Origin: Catenaria anguillulae PL171 | Taxonomy: Eukaryota > Blastocladiomycota > Blastocladiomycetes > Blastocladiales > Catenariaceae | Direction of reading: 5' to 3' | DNA length: 41,400 nt | Assembly: GCA_002102555.1 (NCBI GenBank) | Contig: MCFL01000208.1 | Coordinates: forward strand, 1-41,400 | Part shown: in pieces, positions 20,828 through 31,316 of the stretch | Layout of the letters: each line of letters opens with the position of its first letter | How positions within the stretch are numbered: position 1 is the first letter of the stretch | Program-made: the position numbers and the translations under genes | The notes under the pieces: model-generated | Seen by the model: the letters and a program-made list of their open reading frames with translations, nothing else | Database searches by the model: none | What the model was told of the DNA's origin: nothing

Positions 20828-23800
20828 CTACACATCCCCGCGGTTCAAAGCCTCAACATACTCGACTGCCCGTTGCTTGACATACTCGACCCTGCTGTCA
20901 TCACCAAACTTCTTTTCGAACTCCAAGTACTTCTTGAAGAAGAACTTGATCTTCTTTGCGGAAAACTTGAGCGTGATGATGCGATCAAACAACCGCCGGG
21001 CCGCATCCAAGTCGCGCGACTTGACCTCCATGTCGAGGAACACGGACCACAAATCCACACGCTTCGGGTAGCTCGCCAAGATGCCCTCAAAGATGGTGCG
21101 TCCACGCTCGGCGTCGCCCATCTTAAACTCGAGCAGAGCAAATTGAGTGATGGTGGCAATGTGCTTTGACTTGGGCAAAGACTTGAGCCCGCGAGGCAGC
21201 AAGGCACGCGCATCCTCGGGCTGGTTTTGCTCAAACAAGTAGGTGGCGAATCGGGTCCAAACCGTGGTCGAATCCTTGAACTTGGACAGCATTTCGTTGT
21301 GCACCTCGCGCGCCAGCTCGTGCTTGTCGGACCGGGCGTAGATGGAGGCCAAATGCAAGTACACCGTCTTGGGATCGTTGTACTGCACAGCACGCTTGAA
21401 GAGTGCCTCGAGCGAGTCGCGGTCGCCAAACTGGTTTTCCAAGTTGAGCCAAGCCACCCAAACGTTGAGCTTTTCTTGCTCCTCGCGGTAGTGAATGGTC
21501 TGGATGGCGCGCTCAGCGACTTGGCGGGCCTTGGTGATATCGGCAAGCTTGAGCTGGAAGGCCATGTACTTGATCCACAAGAAGGACGAGTTGGGCGAGC
21601 CGACGAGGAGACGCTCGAAATCGGTCGCGAGTTGGGGCTCGTTGAGCAGTGCAGCTTGACGCTGCTGGATTGCGCGCTCGGCTTCATCCTTGGCCTTTTG
21701 CTTTTGGCGGCGGAGCTTGGCCTTGGATGGCTCGGAACCGTCGCCGTCCACGTCCATGGCGTCGGCCGCGTCGCCGTCAGCTTGAGCAGCGGCGCCAGAA
21801 GACTCGTCGTCATCATCGCTATCGCTGTCGGCACCAGCATCCTCGTCGTCCGACAATGAGTTGGACCAACTGAATCCTTGCGTGACTTGGATACCAGATG
21901 CGCCAGACTTGGGGCCAGCCTTGGCGATCGCGTTGGTATCAAGCACCACATCCACGTCGTCAGCGTCGCTATCGTCTCCGCCGTCAATCACAATCTCGTC
22001 ATCGCCGTCCTCGTCGTCGTCGGAATCCGACACATCGGCACCGGCATCGACCACATCCACCTCCATATCCTCGTCGTCGTCACTCTCCTCGTCCTCGGAC
22101 GACATGTCGGCATCAGCATCGGCCGCCTTCTTGCGTCCGCCGACTTGTGCACGCGACTTGCGCGACAACTCGACACGATTGCCCTCGAGCGACGTGACAC
22201 GGCACTTGACCTTGTCCCCTTGCTTGACGAGCGTCTGCCAATCGCGCACGAAATCGTCCGACAACTCGGCAATCTTGATGCGACCAATCACGGCGGGCGA
22301 CAGCGCAACAAACACACCGGCCTTCTCCCTGACGTTGAGCACATAGCCCTCCACGTCCATATCGACATGCAAATCGTCCATGGCCGTGATTTGCTTGCCG
22401 CCGGGGTTGTTGAGCGCTGCGAAATCGAGCTTCTTGATCATCTTTTCCGACTTGAGTTCGCGTTTCTTTGTCTCCTTGGCGGCAGCCTTCTTTTCCTCAA
22501 CCTCCACCTTCTTGGCAGCCTTGGCCTCGGCGCGAGGGTCCTCGAGCAAGAAGGACACCTTCATCTTGCCCTCGTCCGGGTTGGCGTAAAACACACGGCA
22601 CTTGACGGGCTGGCCGCGCTTGAAATCGTTGGTCGACTTGAGAAACTCGTGCGACATGTCGGAGATGGGCACGAATGCGCGCACATTGTTGAAGAACTGC
22701 ACCACACACCCATTGTCACGCACAGTCACAATGGTGCCATGTCCAATGGTCCCGACGCGTTCACGGGCATAGTCGGAGATGATGGGCAAGTCAGACGACA
22801 CAAGCGTCTTTTTGGCCGTCAGCGCAAACCGCATGCCGTCCACGTTGAGGACGCGGAACTTGTGCTTGGATCCTTCGGGGAAACGCTTTTCCGGACTCAG
22901 CAACGTAATGTCGGAAATGTGGTGCGTCGGCACTAGGCCGCGGTACTGCGGGACATCCTTTTTGTTGTCATCGGCACCGGACTTGCCGGCAGCGCCCTTA
23001 TTTGCACCGGCCTTTGCGCCGCCCTTCTTGCCAGCCTTCTTGTCACCATCAGCGTCCTCGTCCTCAGGAAGCACGAGGCCAACCATCATACCGGCGGGCG
23101 TATGCTCGAGCACCACACCGCGGACAATTTCGCCGACGGCAATCGGCGGCGGTGGCCGCTGCACACCAAGATCCATCTGGAACGGCTTGACAATGCAGTG
23201 ATCAGGCCACTTGACGTTACTGGTGGCGATCGACTCAAACGTCGCGTCGGAGGGCACAGGATGCACCGTGACGACGCGGCCATCGACCTTGTGCACCTTG
23301 AAGAGCGCGGTTTGGCCCTCTAGGTACTCGACGCCCGCGGGAATGGCAGAGTGCGGCATGAAGACGGACGTGCCGGCGGCCTTGCTGTCTGCGAGTCCAA
23401 GGTCGATCATGAGGCCGTGGTCTTGCTCGCTGGCGATGCTGCCGGGAACAAACATGCCGGGCTTGAGGTCGGACGACGAGAGGGGGTGCGATACGGTTTT
23501 CGGTTGAAGGGTGAGTTCGACGCGTTTGGCGGCCGAGCCGTCCTTGATGTGGATTTGGTTGACCTTGACCATGACAAGTTGGCCCTTGGTGAAGTACTTG
23601 CGCAAGTTGGGGAGTTCCTGTTGGACGGAGGTGATGCATGGAGGTGGTGAGAATTTTGTGTGCGTGTTCATGAGTGCGTGAGTGACGCCCGACAAAGAGC
23701 AAGACAAGAGTGTGCACAAACCTTGCCCGCCTCATCGTCATTGTCACTGTCGTCACCCTCCTCACCCTCTTCGGCATACTCCTCTACAAGCTTGGAAATA

Positions 23801-24279
23801 TGGGGCGAAATCTCGGTGATGGAAACAAATCCAAACTGCTTTTCAGGAAGAGCAATCACGACATCCAGCTCCTTGATGTCCTTGACAACACCCACCACGG
23901 CGCGCTTGTTGGTAAACGCCTTGAGGATGGAAAAGCTGTCATCGGCGGCGGCGCCGGCTGCCGACTCTTTGCGTGATCCATCCTTTTTCCCCTTGCCCTT
24001 TTTCGCCGGTTGCTCGCGGGCAGGTGCGGCGTCCGTCTTGGCACGCTTGGATGCGGGCCGAGTCGTGGTGGCAACGGGAGACGAGGATCCGCTGCCGGTT
24101 ACGTCCACCTCGTCGTCATTTTCGCCGTCCGAGAGTTCCGAGGCCTTGCGTGCGGCCGGCTTGGACTTTTTCGAGCCAGATTTCGGAGGGGCGGCTGCCG
24201 CGGACGAAGATGAAGACGAAGGCGCGGAAGCCTTTTGCTTCTTGCCGCGTGGGAATGAGGCGGAATTGGCCGAAGACAT
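20828..24279 (-). CDS. RRP5: rRNA biogenesis protein RRP5 (PDCD11 homologue), short form
   Basis: RRP5 is a nucleolar factor that binds pre-rRNA and is needed for both 18S and 5.8S processing. Exons 24279-23722 and 23617-20828 flank a 104-bp phase-0 intron and encode 1115 aa. A Lys/Ser/Ala-rich tail opens the protein. S1 RNA-binding domains follow at about residues 125-210 (GFVSITEISP), 237-305, 345-450, 470-545 (DNGCVVQFFNNVRAFVP) and 600-680 (KAGVFVALSPAVIGRI). A long Asp/Glu-rich linker comes next (about 690-820), with a FSWS motif, then HAT/TPR helices to the end (FERLLVGSPNSSFLWIKYMA; RVDLWSVFLDMEVK). Yeast RRP5 is about 1729 aa with 12 S1 domains, so this one is shorter by several S1 domains. 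A Lys/Gly/Ala insertion interrupts the third. Reading frames are intact throughout. Confidence 0.95.
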
Positions 24280-24641
24280 TGTGGTAGCGATGTGTGTTGA
24301 TGAAGTCGCGGGCCGATTTGACGTGGTTGGGACGTTAGGAGGTTGTTGGCAGCAAATACATGGAGATCTGGGGTCGTCAATCGGAATGCGGAAGAAGTCC
24401 AAGATGGCGCCCGTCTTCCATACGCTCGACTGGCCGGGTTCTGTCTGTTCTGGGATGCATCGCTTTCGCTTCCCTTGCACATGAGCTTGCGTCAGCCAGA
24501 CACTCACATTGAGTGGGCCGTTTTGCGTTTCGCACACGTGACCTTGTGTGACGCGTATCAATGCACCACTGCCCTTGCTTTCCTCTCTCGCCTGGCCTTT
24601 GCCTCGCCGTTTGCTTCCTGGCCTCCGCCATCGATTCATCA
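24280..24641. promoter_or_regulatory. bidirectional promoter region, RRP5 / RMT2
   Basis: Only 362 bp separate the start codons of two divergent genes that both serve the ribosome. Shared regulation is likely but no specific element could be named by eye. Confidence 0.5.
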
Positions 24642-25709
24642 ATGGAAACACCGTCACCCACAATGACATCCTCCGTGCCCACAGCCACCCCCGAAGAGCA
24701 GCTGCTCTTTGCCGCCCTCAACGGCGACCTCGATACTGCCCGCCAGCTCCTCGAGGAGCACGATGCTGATCCTGTATGCCCCGACGACGAGGGTCGCACA
24801 ACGCTCTTCTTTGCCGCCTCCAACGGCCACCTGCCCATGTGCCAGCTCCTCATCCAAAGTGGCCACCCGTGGAACACCTTGGACGTCCACGGCCGCACCG
24901 CCGCAGAGTATGCGCTTGTCAACGGACACGAGCAAGTGTACGAATGGCTCGTGACCGAAGGTGTCCGTTCGGAGCGCTTGTTTGACTCGCTGCGCAAGAT
25001 GGGCATGATGCCCGACCTCGAGGATACCAATGCGGACTACTTGACGCAAAAGCTCGTGTGCACGGACGATGGCGACCGGCTGCTGGACGCCAAGGGCAAC
25101 GGCGTCATGATGGGATGGGAAACGCCCTTGATGCAGGCGTCGGTGGACCGAATCGTGACGGGCAAAGGCCAGAAGGTGTTGAATGTTGGGTTTGGGTTGG
25201 GCATCATTGACAAGATGATTCAATCGTACGAGCCAAGCGAGCATCACATCATCGAGGCGCATCCCGATGTCCTTGCCCACATTGCGACCTTGTCGCTATT
25301 CAACAAGACCAATCCGACCGTCACTGTGCACAAGGGGACATGGCGCGAGGTGATTCCCGCATTGGTTGCGTCCCACGCCGGCCATTTTGACGCCATTTAC
25401 TTCGATACCTACGGTGAATACTACCAGGACCTGGCTGAATTCCATCATGCTGCTCAGCAGCTGCTCGCACCCGGCGGTCGGTATTCGTGGTTCCATGGCG
25501 GCGGTGCATCAAACGCCGTCTTCAACGAAGTGTACCGGCGGATCTCGACGGATGATGTTTCCAACTTGGAACTCGAGGTGGAATGGGAAAAGTTGGACAT
25601 GGCGCCCTTGGGGGATGAAGTTTGGCAGGGAATCCGGTTGAATTACTTTAGTTTGAATCATTACTGGCTCCCCGTTGTGACAAAGCCCGTGACAGCGGAC
25701 GCAGAATAG
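24642..25709 (+). CDS. RMT2: protein arginine N5-methyltransferase RMT2, with ankyrin repeats
   Basis: A single exon of 355 aa. RMT2 methylates the delta nitrogen of an arginine in ribosomal protein L12 using S-adenosylmethionine. The N-terminus has ankyrin repeats (LLFAALNGDLDTARQLLEEH; GRTTLFFAASNGHLPMCQLL; GRTAAEYALVNGHEQVYEWL, residues about 17-115). The methyltransferase domain follows: MMGWETPLMQASVDRI, then the SAM motif VLNVGFGLGIID, then HHIIEAHPDVL, FDAIYFDTYGEYYQDL and APGGRYSWFHG. The length and domain order match the fungal family (yeast RMT2 is 412 aa). ATG 24642 is chosen because it leaves room for the RRP5 promoter and precedes the first repeat closely; ATG 24663 is also possible. 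Frames farther upstream lack similarity. Confidence 0.95.
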   Translation: METPSPTMTSSVPTATPEEQLLFAALNGDLDTARQLLEEHDADPVCPDDEGRTTLFFAASNGHLPMCQLLIQSGHPWNTLDVHGRTAAEYALVNGHEQVYEWLVTEGVRSERLFDSLRKMGMMPDLEDTNADYLTQKLVCTDDGDRLLDAKGNGVMMGWETPLMQASVDRIVTGKGQKVLNVGFGLGIIDKMIQSYEPSEHHIIEAHPDVLAHIATLSLFNKTNPTVTVHKGTWREVIPALVASHAGHFDAIYFDTYGEYYQDLAEFHHAAQQLLAPGGRYSWFHGGGASNAVFNEVYRRISTDDVSNLELEVEWEKLDMAPLGDEVWQGIRLNYFSLNHYWLPVVTKPVTADAE

Positions 25710-25959
25710 TGCAAGGGAATGTATGTTTAATCCTTAACTAGTATGATTTTTAATTGTGTTCTTGCCTGCAAGATGATGTGGATTGCACCGTTGAGTTGAA
25801 CGTCATTTTCAACAACCTCCATCCATGGCTTGATGGGATTGGCCTTTTGCCTACCGGGCCGGTAGGAAACAGAAAGAAAGATTTGTGTGAATTTACTTGC
25901 ATGCACCGACTCTCTTTGCAATTCAAACCATCTGATCGTTCAACGTTCCAAACAAGACC

Positions 25960-27120
25960 ATGGGTCCTACCCTCAACGCTACCCAAGTCGCCGCCGCCGG
26001 CGCAACCGTCGCGCAGGGATCGCTCACGACCGACCCTCTCGCGAACGGCGCTGTCCCAGTGATCCCGGCGTATCAGCTCCAATTCATGGCCTTTTTCACT
26101 GCCCTTGCTAACTGGCTCTTGCCCGTCCTTGATCACATCGACTTTGCTCGTGGTTGGCTCGAAGGGATCATGTTTGGCCCGAAATCGGCTCCAGTGCGCC
26201 AAGGCACCGCAATTGACGCCGTCGTACTTACAGGCGCCAGCACCGGGATCGGTTATGATGCCGCCTTGACGCTCGCAAAACGTGGCATCGTGGTGTTTGC
26301 CGGCGTCCGGTCACAAAAAGATCTTGATCGCCTGTCGGACCTTGGTGTCTCGACCTTGATTCCGATTCAGTTGGACGTGGCCTCGCCGCAGTCGATCCGC
26401 AATGCCGTTGCCGAAGTGTCCAGCATCCTGGAAGCGAGGGATGGCACTGTCCAGTTGGTGGGTGTGGTGAATAACGCGGGCATTCCTCATTCAGGCACAA
26501 TGGATACGACCACCCGCGACGCCATTGAGCGGGTCTTCGACGTCAATGTTTTCGGCGCGCTTGAAGTGACTCAAGCATTCTTGCCGCTGATCCGCCAACA
26601 TGGCCGCGGTGGACGGGTAGTTGTGATTGGTTCAGTCGCAGGTATTGCCACTGTGCCTTTGAATGGCGTCTACTCGGCGAGCAAGAAGGCCGTGGAGGGT
26701 TCGTTCGCTATCATTTCACATTTTTGGTCATTGGGCCCAGTGACTCACGTCCTGCGTCTCACCATTTCTTTTTTTTTTTTTTCAGGGCTGTTTGAAGGCC
26801 TGCGCCTCGAGATTGCAAGCGAAGGCATCCACGTCTCCATTGTCCGTCCCGGTAGCATTGGCACTCCTCTTTGGAACAAGTTTACCGACGACACTTCGGC
26901 AAAGGGCCGCAAGTTTGCCGAGCTCGCCAAGACCATCGGTCATGCCTCGGGTATTCCCCCTTCGCATGTCACACGTTCGATTCTCCACGCTTTGACATCG
27001 ACGTATCCTCTTCACTATTATGCCGTCGGCCTGGATGCGCGTGCCATCTTTGCTCTCATTTCCAAGGTGCCGTCCAGGTTGTATGATTTGGTTCTCCGGT
27101 CGACCATGCTCAAAGATTGA
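25960..27120 (+). CDS. membrane-associated short-chain dehydrogenase/reductase, copy 1
   Basis: Exons 25960-26698 and 26786-27120 encode 357 aa. The Rossmann fold starts near residue 85 with the cofactor loop TGASTGIG; next come LDVASPQS, VNNAGIP, VIGSVAG and the catalytic YSASK, so the Ser-Tyr-Lys active site is complete. A hydrophobic segment before the domain (FMAFFTALANWLLPVL, about residues 45-60) suggests membrane attachment. Sequence around GLFEGLRLEIASEGIHVSIVRPGSIGTP resembles animal retinol/hydroxysteroid dehydrogenases (RDH/HSD17B type), but the substrate is unknown. The 87-bp phase-1 intron lies just after YSASKKAVEG and carries a T14 tract before its acceptor. It heads a tandem array of three paralogues. 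Confidence 0.93.
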   Translation: MGPTLNATQVAAAGATVAQGSLTTDPLANGAVPVIPAYQLQFMAFFTALANWLLPVLDHIDFARGWLEGIMFGPKSAPVRQGTAIDAVVLTGASTGIGYDAALTLAKRGIVVFAGVRSQKDLDRLSDLGVSTLIPIQLDVASPQSIRNAVAEVSSILEARDGTVQLVGVVNNAGIPHSGTMDTTTRDAIERVFDVNVFGALEVTQAFLPLIRQHGRGGRVVVIGSVAGIATVPLNGVYSASKKAVEGSFAIISHFWSLGPVTHVLRLTISFFFFSGLFEGLRLEIASEGIHVSIVRPGSIGTPLWNKFTDDTSAKGRKFAELAKTIGHASGIPPSHVTRSILHALTSTYPLHYYAVGLDARAIFALISKVPSRLYDLVLRSTMLKD

Positions 27121-27182
27121 ATTGTTGCCGTTCGTGTCTCTTGTTGTCCCGTCACCTTCTATTCTGTTCGTGTGTGTCATTC

Positions 27183-27188
27183 AATAAA
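27183..27188 (+). terminator. AATAAA, possible polyadenylation signal of SDR copy 1
   Basis: A canonical AATAAA hexamer lies 63 bp past the stop of the first dehydrogenase gene. Position fits a 3' end signal. Confidence 0.35.
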
Positions 27189-27415
27189 TACTTATGTTGT
27201 TGCATCTAAATACTGGCTGTGCTTCCTCTTCTGTTTTCTATTGCTTTGTACTTAGTCACGACCCATGTTCACTTGCTTCATTTTCACCATCACATGGAAC
27301 TGGACGTCTCAACCCCACCTCTCTGGCTAGAGCTACAGAGTCGAAACACTGAAAAGAGCTCACAGGCACACTCAACTTCTCAGCACACACCTCGTTCCTC
27401 CCGGCATCAGTCAAT

Positions 27416-28545
27416 ATGGGACCAGCAATCAACAGCTTCGCCAAGGGTGTCGCCGCCACTGCCGTCGACGCGCCTGGCTCGCTGACCTCGGCCAACCCAA
27501 ACCTCCCGCCCGTCATTCCTTGGTATCAAGTCCAAATGATGGCAATCACCACCATCATCGCCAACTTTCTTCTCCCACTTCTCGACCAAATCTCCTTTTT
27601 CCTTGGTTGGCTCCAAGGCCTTGCGTTTGGTCCCGATTCGACGCCCGTTCGCCAAGGCACTGGCAAAGATGCCGTCCTGATCACGGGCACGTCGACAGGC
27701 ATTGGCAACGATGCGGCCATTGCCCTCGCCAAGCAAGGCATTGTGGTGTTTGCCGGCGTCCGTCAACAGCGCGACCTTGATCGACTTGCCCAGCTCGGCA
27801 TTTCAACCTTGATTCCGATCCAGCTCGACGTGACATTACCACAGTCAGTCCGATCGGCCGTTTCGATCGTCACGGCGACGCTAGCTCAGCGCGGCGGGAC
27901 GCAGCTCGTTGGGATCGTCAATAATGCCGGGGTGCCCATGTCGGGTGCAGTGGACTCGACCACGCGCAAGGAGATTGAGCGAGTTTTCAATGTCAACGTC
28001 AATGGCGCAGTTGAGGTGACGCAGGCCTTCTTGCCCTTGATGCGCCAGCATGGCCGAGGTGGCCGCATTGTGTTGATTGGATCGATTGCTGGCGTTGCGA
28101 CTGCTCCGCACAATGGCGTGTATTCGGCGTCAAAGCGTGCCGTTGAAGGTCGTTCTTGCTGTTCCGCGACACACGGTGCAAATCGCTCACACACAGTACA
28201 TATAGGTCTCTTTGAAGGTCTTCGCTTGGAGCTCGCGGCCGAAAAGATTCACGTCTCCATCATCCGCCCCGGCGGCATTAGCACTCCGATTTGGACAAAG
28301 TTCCCCGAGCGACAAGACAAGACCGCGGCCGGGCATTTGCTATGCTGGCCAAGATCGTCGCCAACTACGGCGCCATTCCCCCGAGCCACGTCACGAGGGC
28401 AATTCACCATGCGCTCACGGCGCGCTTCCCGTGCCACTATTATGCTGTTGGATTGGATGCAAGGGCGATTCAGTGGGTGGTACAGCGGGTTCCTGCCCGG
28501 CTGTATGATCTGGTGCTTCGCAAGGTCATGCTCAAGGGCGAGTAG
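27416..28545 (+). CDS. short-chain dehydrogenase/reductase, copy 2, with a frameshift
   Basis: Exons 27416-28148 and 28206-28545, with a 57-bp phase-1 intron at the same place as in copies 1 and 3. The N-terminal hydrophobic segment, TGTSTGIG loop, VNNAGVP and YSASK are present. After GGISTPIWTKFPERQDK the family sequence leaves its frame and continues in the next lower one (MLAKIVANYGAIPPSHVTRA to VMLKGE, stop 28543-28545). The shift lies between about 28296 and 28335. Summed exon length is 1073 nt against 1074 in copy 1, so a single-base deletion explains it, either a real mutation or an assembly error. Unshifted, translation would leave the family sequence and read on to TAA 28707. Everything up to the shift looks intact, so decay, if real, is recent. 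Confidence 0.8.
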
Positions 28546-28894
28546 GGATTATGAAGAGGACGGTGTGCAAACGTGTGGCGTGGTTAGGGTCCGGTATTTA
28601 CATACTCACGGTATTGATCTTGGCTTGAAATGTATGTCAGTCTTGTCGGTTGCAAGAAATTTCACACCAACCGATCGTTTCTTCTGCTCGCATCACGAAA
28701 GCCGTTAATCGCGTCATGTTGGGAACACCAATCGCAGGCACATGGTGCAAGTGCAACCATGAGAGGGAAGGGCAGAAAAGCAGCGTGAAAGTGAAAGCGC
28801 CAAGAATGGTTGATGAAAAGACCGCGAGTCCCCAGCTCTCTGCGACCCTCTGCACATGATAGCTGTTCCCATTAGAATCACGCTTGTCAACACC
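28546..28894. other. intergenic region, SDR copy 2 to copy 3
   Basis: These 349 bp hold the copy-2 3' region and copy-3 promoter. The out-of-frame reading of copy 2 would extend through part of it. No other gene is seen. Confidence 0.45.
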
Positions 28895-30047
28895 ATGAGC
28901 CCTCCCGCTGCTGCCAACGACCTCCTCCGGGTTGGTCAAGGTCCTTCCACAGCCGCTTCCACGGCCCAGCAGTCGGCACACCAGCAAGTGCCAGACTACC
29001 AGATCCGGATCCTCATCTTCGTGACTCGCCTTGCCTTCTGGCTTCTTCCTATCCTGGATTACATCGACTTCTTCAAGGGCTGGGTCGAAGGCACCGTGTT
29101 TGGCCCCAAATCGCCTGCCGTCCGCGAAAAGATTGCTACCGACGCTGTTCTCGTAACGGGCGCAAGCACTGGCATTGGTTATGATGCGGCCATCGCGCTC
29201 GCGAAACGCGGCATTGTCGTTTTCGCCGGCGTCCGTCAGCAAAAGGACTTGGATCGCCTCTTGGACCTCAGCATCTCGACCTTGGTTCCGATTCAGCTGG
29301 ATGTGGCCTCGCCGCAGTCGATTCGCACGGCCGTTTCCGTCGTCGCAGCAACACTTGCACAACGTGGGGGAACGACTCAGCTCGTGGGGATCGTGAATAA
29401 TGCGGGCGTGCTGACGACTGGTGCCCTGGCTGATGCGGTCAGGGACACGACTGAAGGCGTTTTTGACGTCAATGTCCACGGCGCGCTGGCCGTGACGCAG
29501 GCGTTTTTGCCATTGATTCGGCAACATGGCCGCGGTGGACGGATCTCGTTGGTGTCGTCGATTGCTGCCAAGGCTACGGTGCCGCACAATGGGGTTTACT
29601 CTGCAAGTAAGAAGGCGGCAGAGGGTATGTTTTATACATTTGGGCCTCCTCATCCATCTTTCCCAGTGTCCAGCTGAACTGACCGACGCTACTCGTGTAA
29701 CAAACTCGACAGGATTGTTTGAAGGTCTTCGCCTCGAGCTTGCAAGTGAAGGTATTCACGTCTCCATCATCCGTCCCGGGTGCATTGCGACTCCTATCTG
29801 GAACAAGCGGAATTCCGACGACCGAGACTCGCGTGGGTTCGATGTGCTCGCCGATGCCATGTCCACACACGGCGGTATCCCTGCGTATCATGTTACCCGG
29901 TCCATCAAGCACGCACTCACTGCTCAGTACCCGCTTCATTACTATACGGTTGGCTTGGATGCGCGCATGATTATCAAGTTGACTGAAATCGTACCGCCGC
30001 GCCTGTTCGACTTTCTCATTGCTAGGAGCTTCTTGAAGATCGAGTGA
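28895..30047 (+). CDS. membrane-associated short-chain dehydrogenase/reductase, copy 3
   Basis: Exons 28895-29624 and 29713-30047, separated by an 88-bp phase-1 intron, encode 354 aa. ATG 28895 is chosen because the N-terminus then aligns with those of copies 1 and 2; an in-frame ATG at 28856 would add 13 residues. The hydrophobic segment (FVTRLAFWLLPILDYI), TGASTGIG, VNNAGV, SLVSSIAA and YSASKKAAEG are present, so it should be catalytically competent. It keeps the C-terminal GGIPAYHVTRSIKHAL and PLHYYTVGLDAR blocks shared by all three. The three genes run in one direction with gaps of about 300-350 bp, which marks successive tandem duplication. The substrate is unknown; retinol, sterol or other lipid alcohols are plausible. 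Confidence 0.93.
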
Positions 30048-30403
30048 ACTGAAGCTCAGTTGCCCTGATTCAACCGTACCTGATTCCTCATAGTATCTGC
30101 CATCTCCTAGTTCCCTGCCACCTCGTTTTTTCGTGCATGTTGTCGTTTCTTTACCCGGTCTCTGTATCGCGGTGCTTGACTGCAATGTCTCACAGTCAAA
30201 CGGCTGAAACGTAAATCATTCGACGGTTTGGCGAGAGTGAATGTCCATTCCTTTACGTTGGCAAGGTTGGAAGACTTTCGAGTTTCGAGTCCGAAGCCCG
30301 GTTCGCCCAAGACGGAGGTCGCGGTGTAATGTCCACTTCTTTTGGGCAATAACAATGATGAAATGCAGCAGCTGCCACAACTCCGGTATTAAAAAATAAA
30401 GCA
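30048..30403. other. intergenic region upstream of the module protein pair
   Basis: These 356 bp separate SDR copy 3 from the first module protein. An AT-rich TATTAAAAAATAAAG lies immediately before ATG 30404, too close to be a normal TATA box. No gene is seen. Confidence 0.4.
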
Positions 30404-31316
30404 ATGAATTCGAGTTCAGGCAAAGCCGCCGAGGCAGCCGCCTCCTTTTACGACCCTGCTGCTAACTACGGTGGCGCTCCCGCGCCGAGCTACGCGGCCG
30501 CTGACCTCGCGCCTTCGGCGCCCCCTCCCTCATACGACTATGAGGCCAGCACGGCCACGCTCTCACTGCATTCTAGCGATACCCTGCGCGTGGTCGGCTG
30601 CGATCCGGCCACCATCAACTGCTTGCGAAACGGGATTGTTCGATTTTGGCCCCGCGGAATCCAGGAGGAGGGCGAGTCCAAGGTTGGGCAGTATACGACG
30701 TACAAGTTCAAACTCAAGGGAAATCCGTGGTGGGGCAACGCGGAAGAATCCGTTCATGCTCGGCAGCTCATGTCGGCCATCTTTCGCAGCATGCTCGAGT
30801 CGGGCTGGCGGCTGCTGGCTTCATTTGACTCATCAAAGAGTGAAATGGACAAGGATACTCTTGCATTCTTGCGCTCAACTCCCATTCAACTCGCTTCACC
30901 ATCGGATTTGTTTTCGATTTCTTTCAATGAGCAAGACCTGCTTCGCGTGATTGGAGCTTCGCCAGAGGTTGACCCTATTGTCCATCAAACTATTCTCAAG
31001 TACTGGCCGTCTGGGATTCAAAAGGTCAAGGAGTATTATGGTGCGCAACAATACAAGTTGAAGGGGTATGTCTTTCATGTTGAGGATCTGAACGTGTTGG
31101 TTGATTAACGGATGGCCGGCTCTGTCGTTTAGCAATCCGTGGTACCCATGGGAAAAGACGGAGGCGATTCATTCCCGAGTCATGTTGACACAGCTCCTGG
31201 CCCGGCTGCGCAAAATGGGCTATCACTTGTATGCTTCGGTGGACATTTCCGGCGGATCAGAGGGGTATGACACCGACTCGTGGTTTGTCGTCAAGGCCCT
31301 ACCTGCCGAGTTCTAA
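30404..31316 (+). CDS. uncharacterised two-module protein with PPSY motif, copy 1
   Basis: Exons 30404-31065 and 31133-31316 join across a 67-bp phase-2 intron and encode 281 aa. A disordered N-terminus carries APPPSYDYE, a PPxY motif of the kind bound by WW domains of Nedd4/Rsp5 ubiquitin ligases. Two copies of one module follow. Module 1 (about residues 60-165) has RFWPRGIQ, YKFKLKGNPWW, ARQLMSAIFRSMLESGWRLLASFD and DKDTLAFLRS. Module 2 (about 180-281) has KYWPSGIQ, YKLKGNPWYPWEKTEAIHSRVMLTQLLARLRKMGYHLYASVD and DSWFVVK. I have seen WPxGIQ...KLKGxPW modules in uncharacterised proteins of other eukaryotes but know no function or domain name. No signal peptide or membrane segment is seen. Confidence 0.85.

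Noticed and set aside
21227-22936. Long plus-strand open frames opposite RRP5
   Set aside because: They mirror the Asp/Glu-rich and helical parts of RRP5, whose frame is clearly the coding one.
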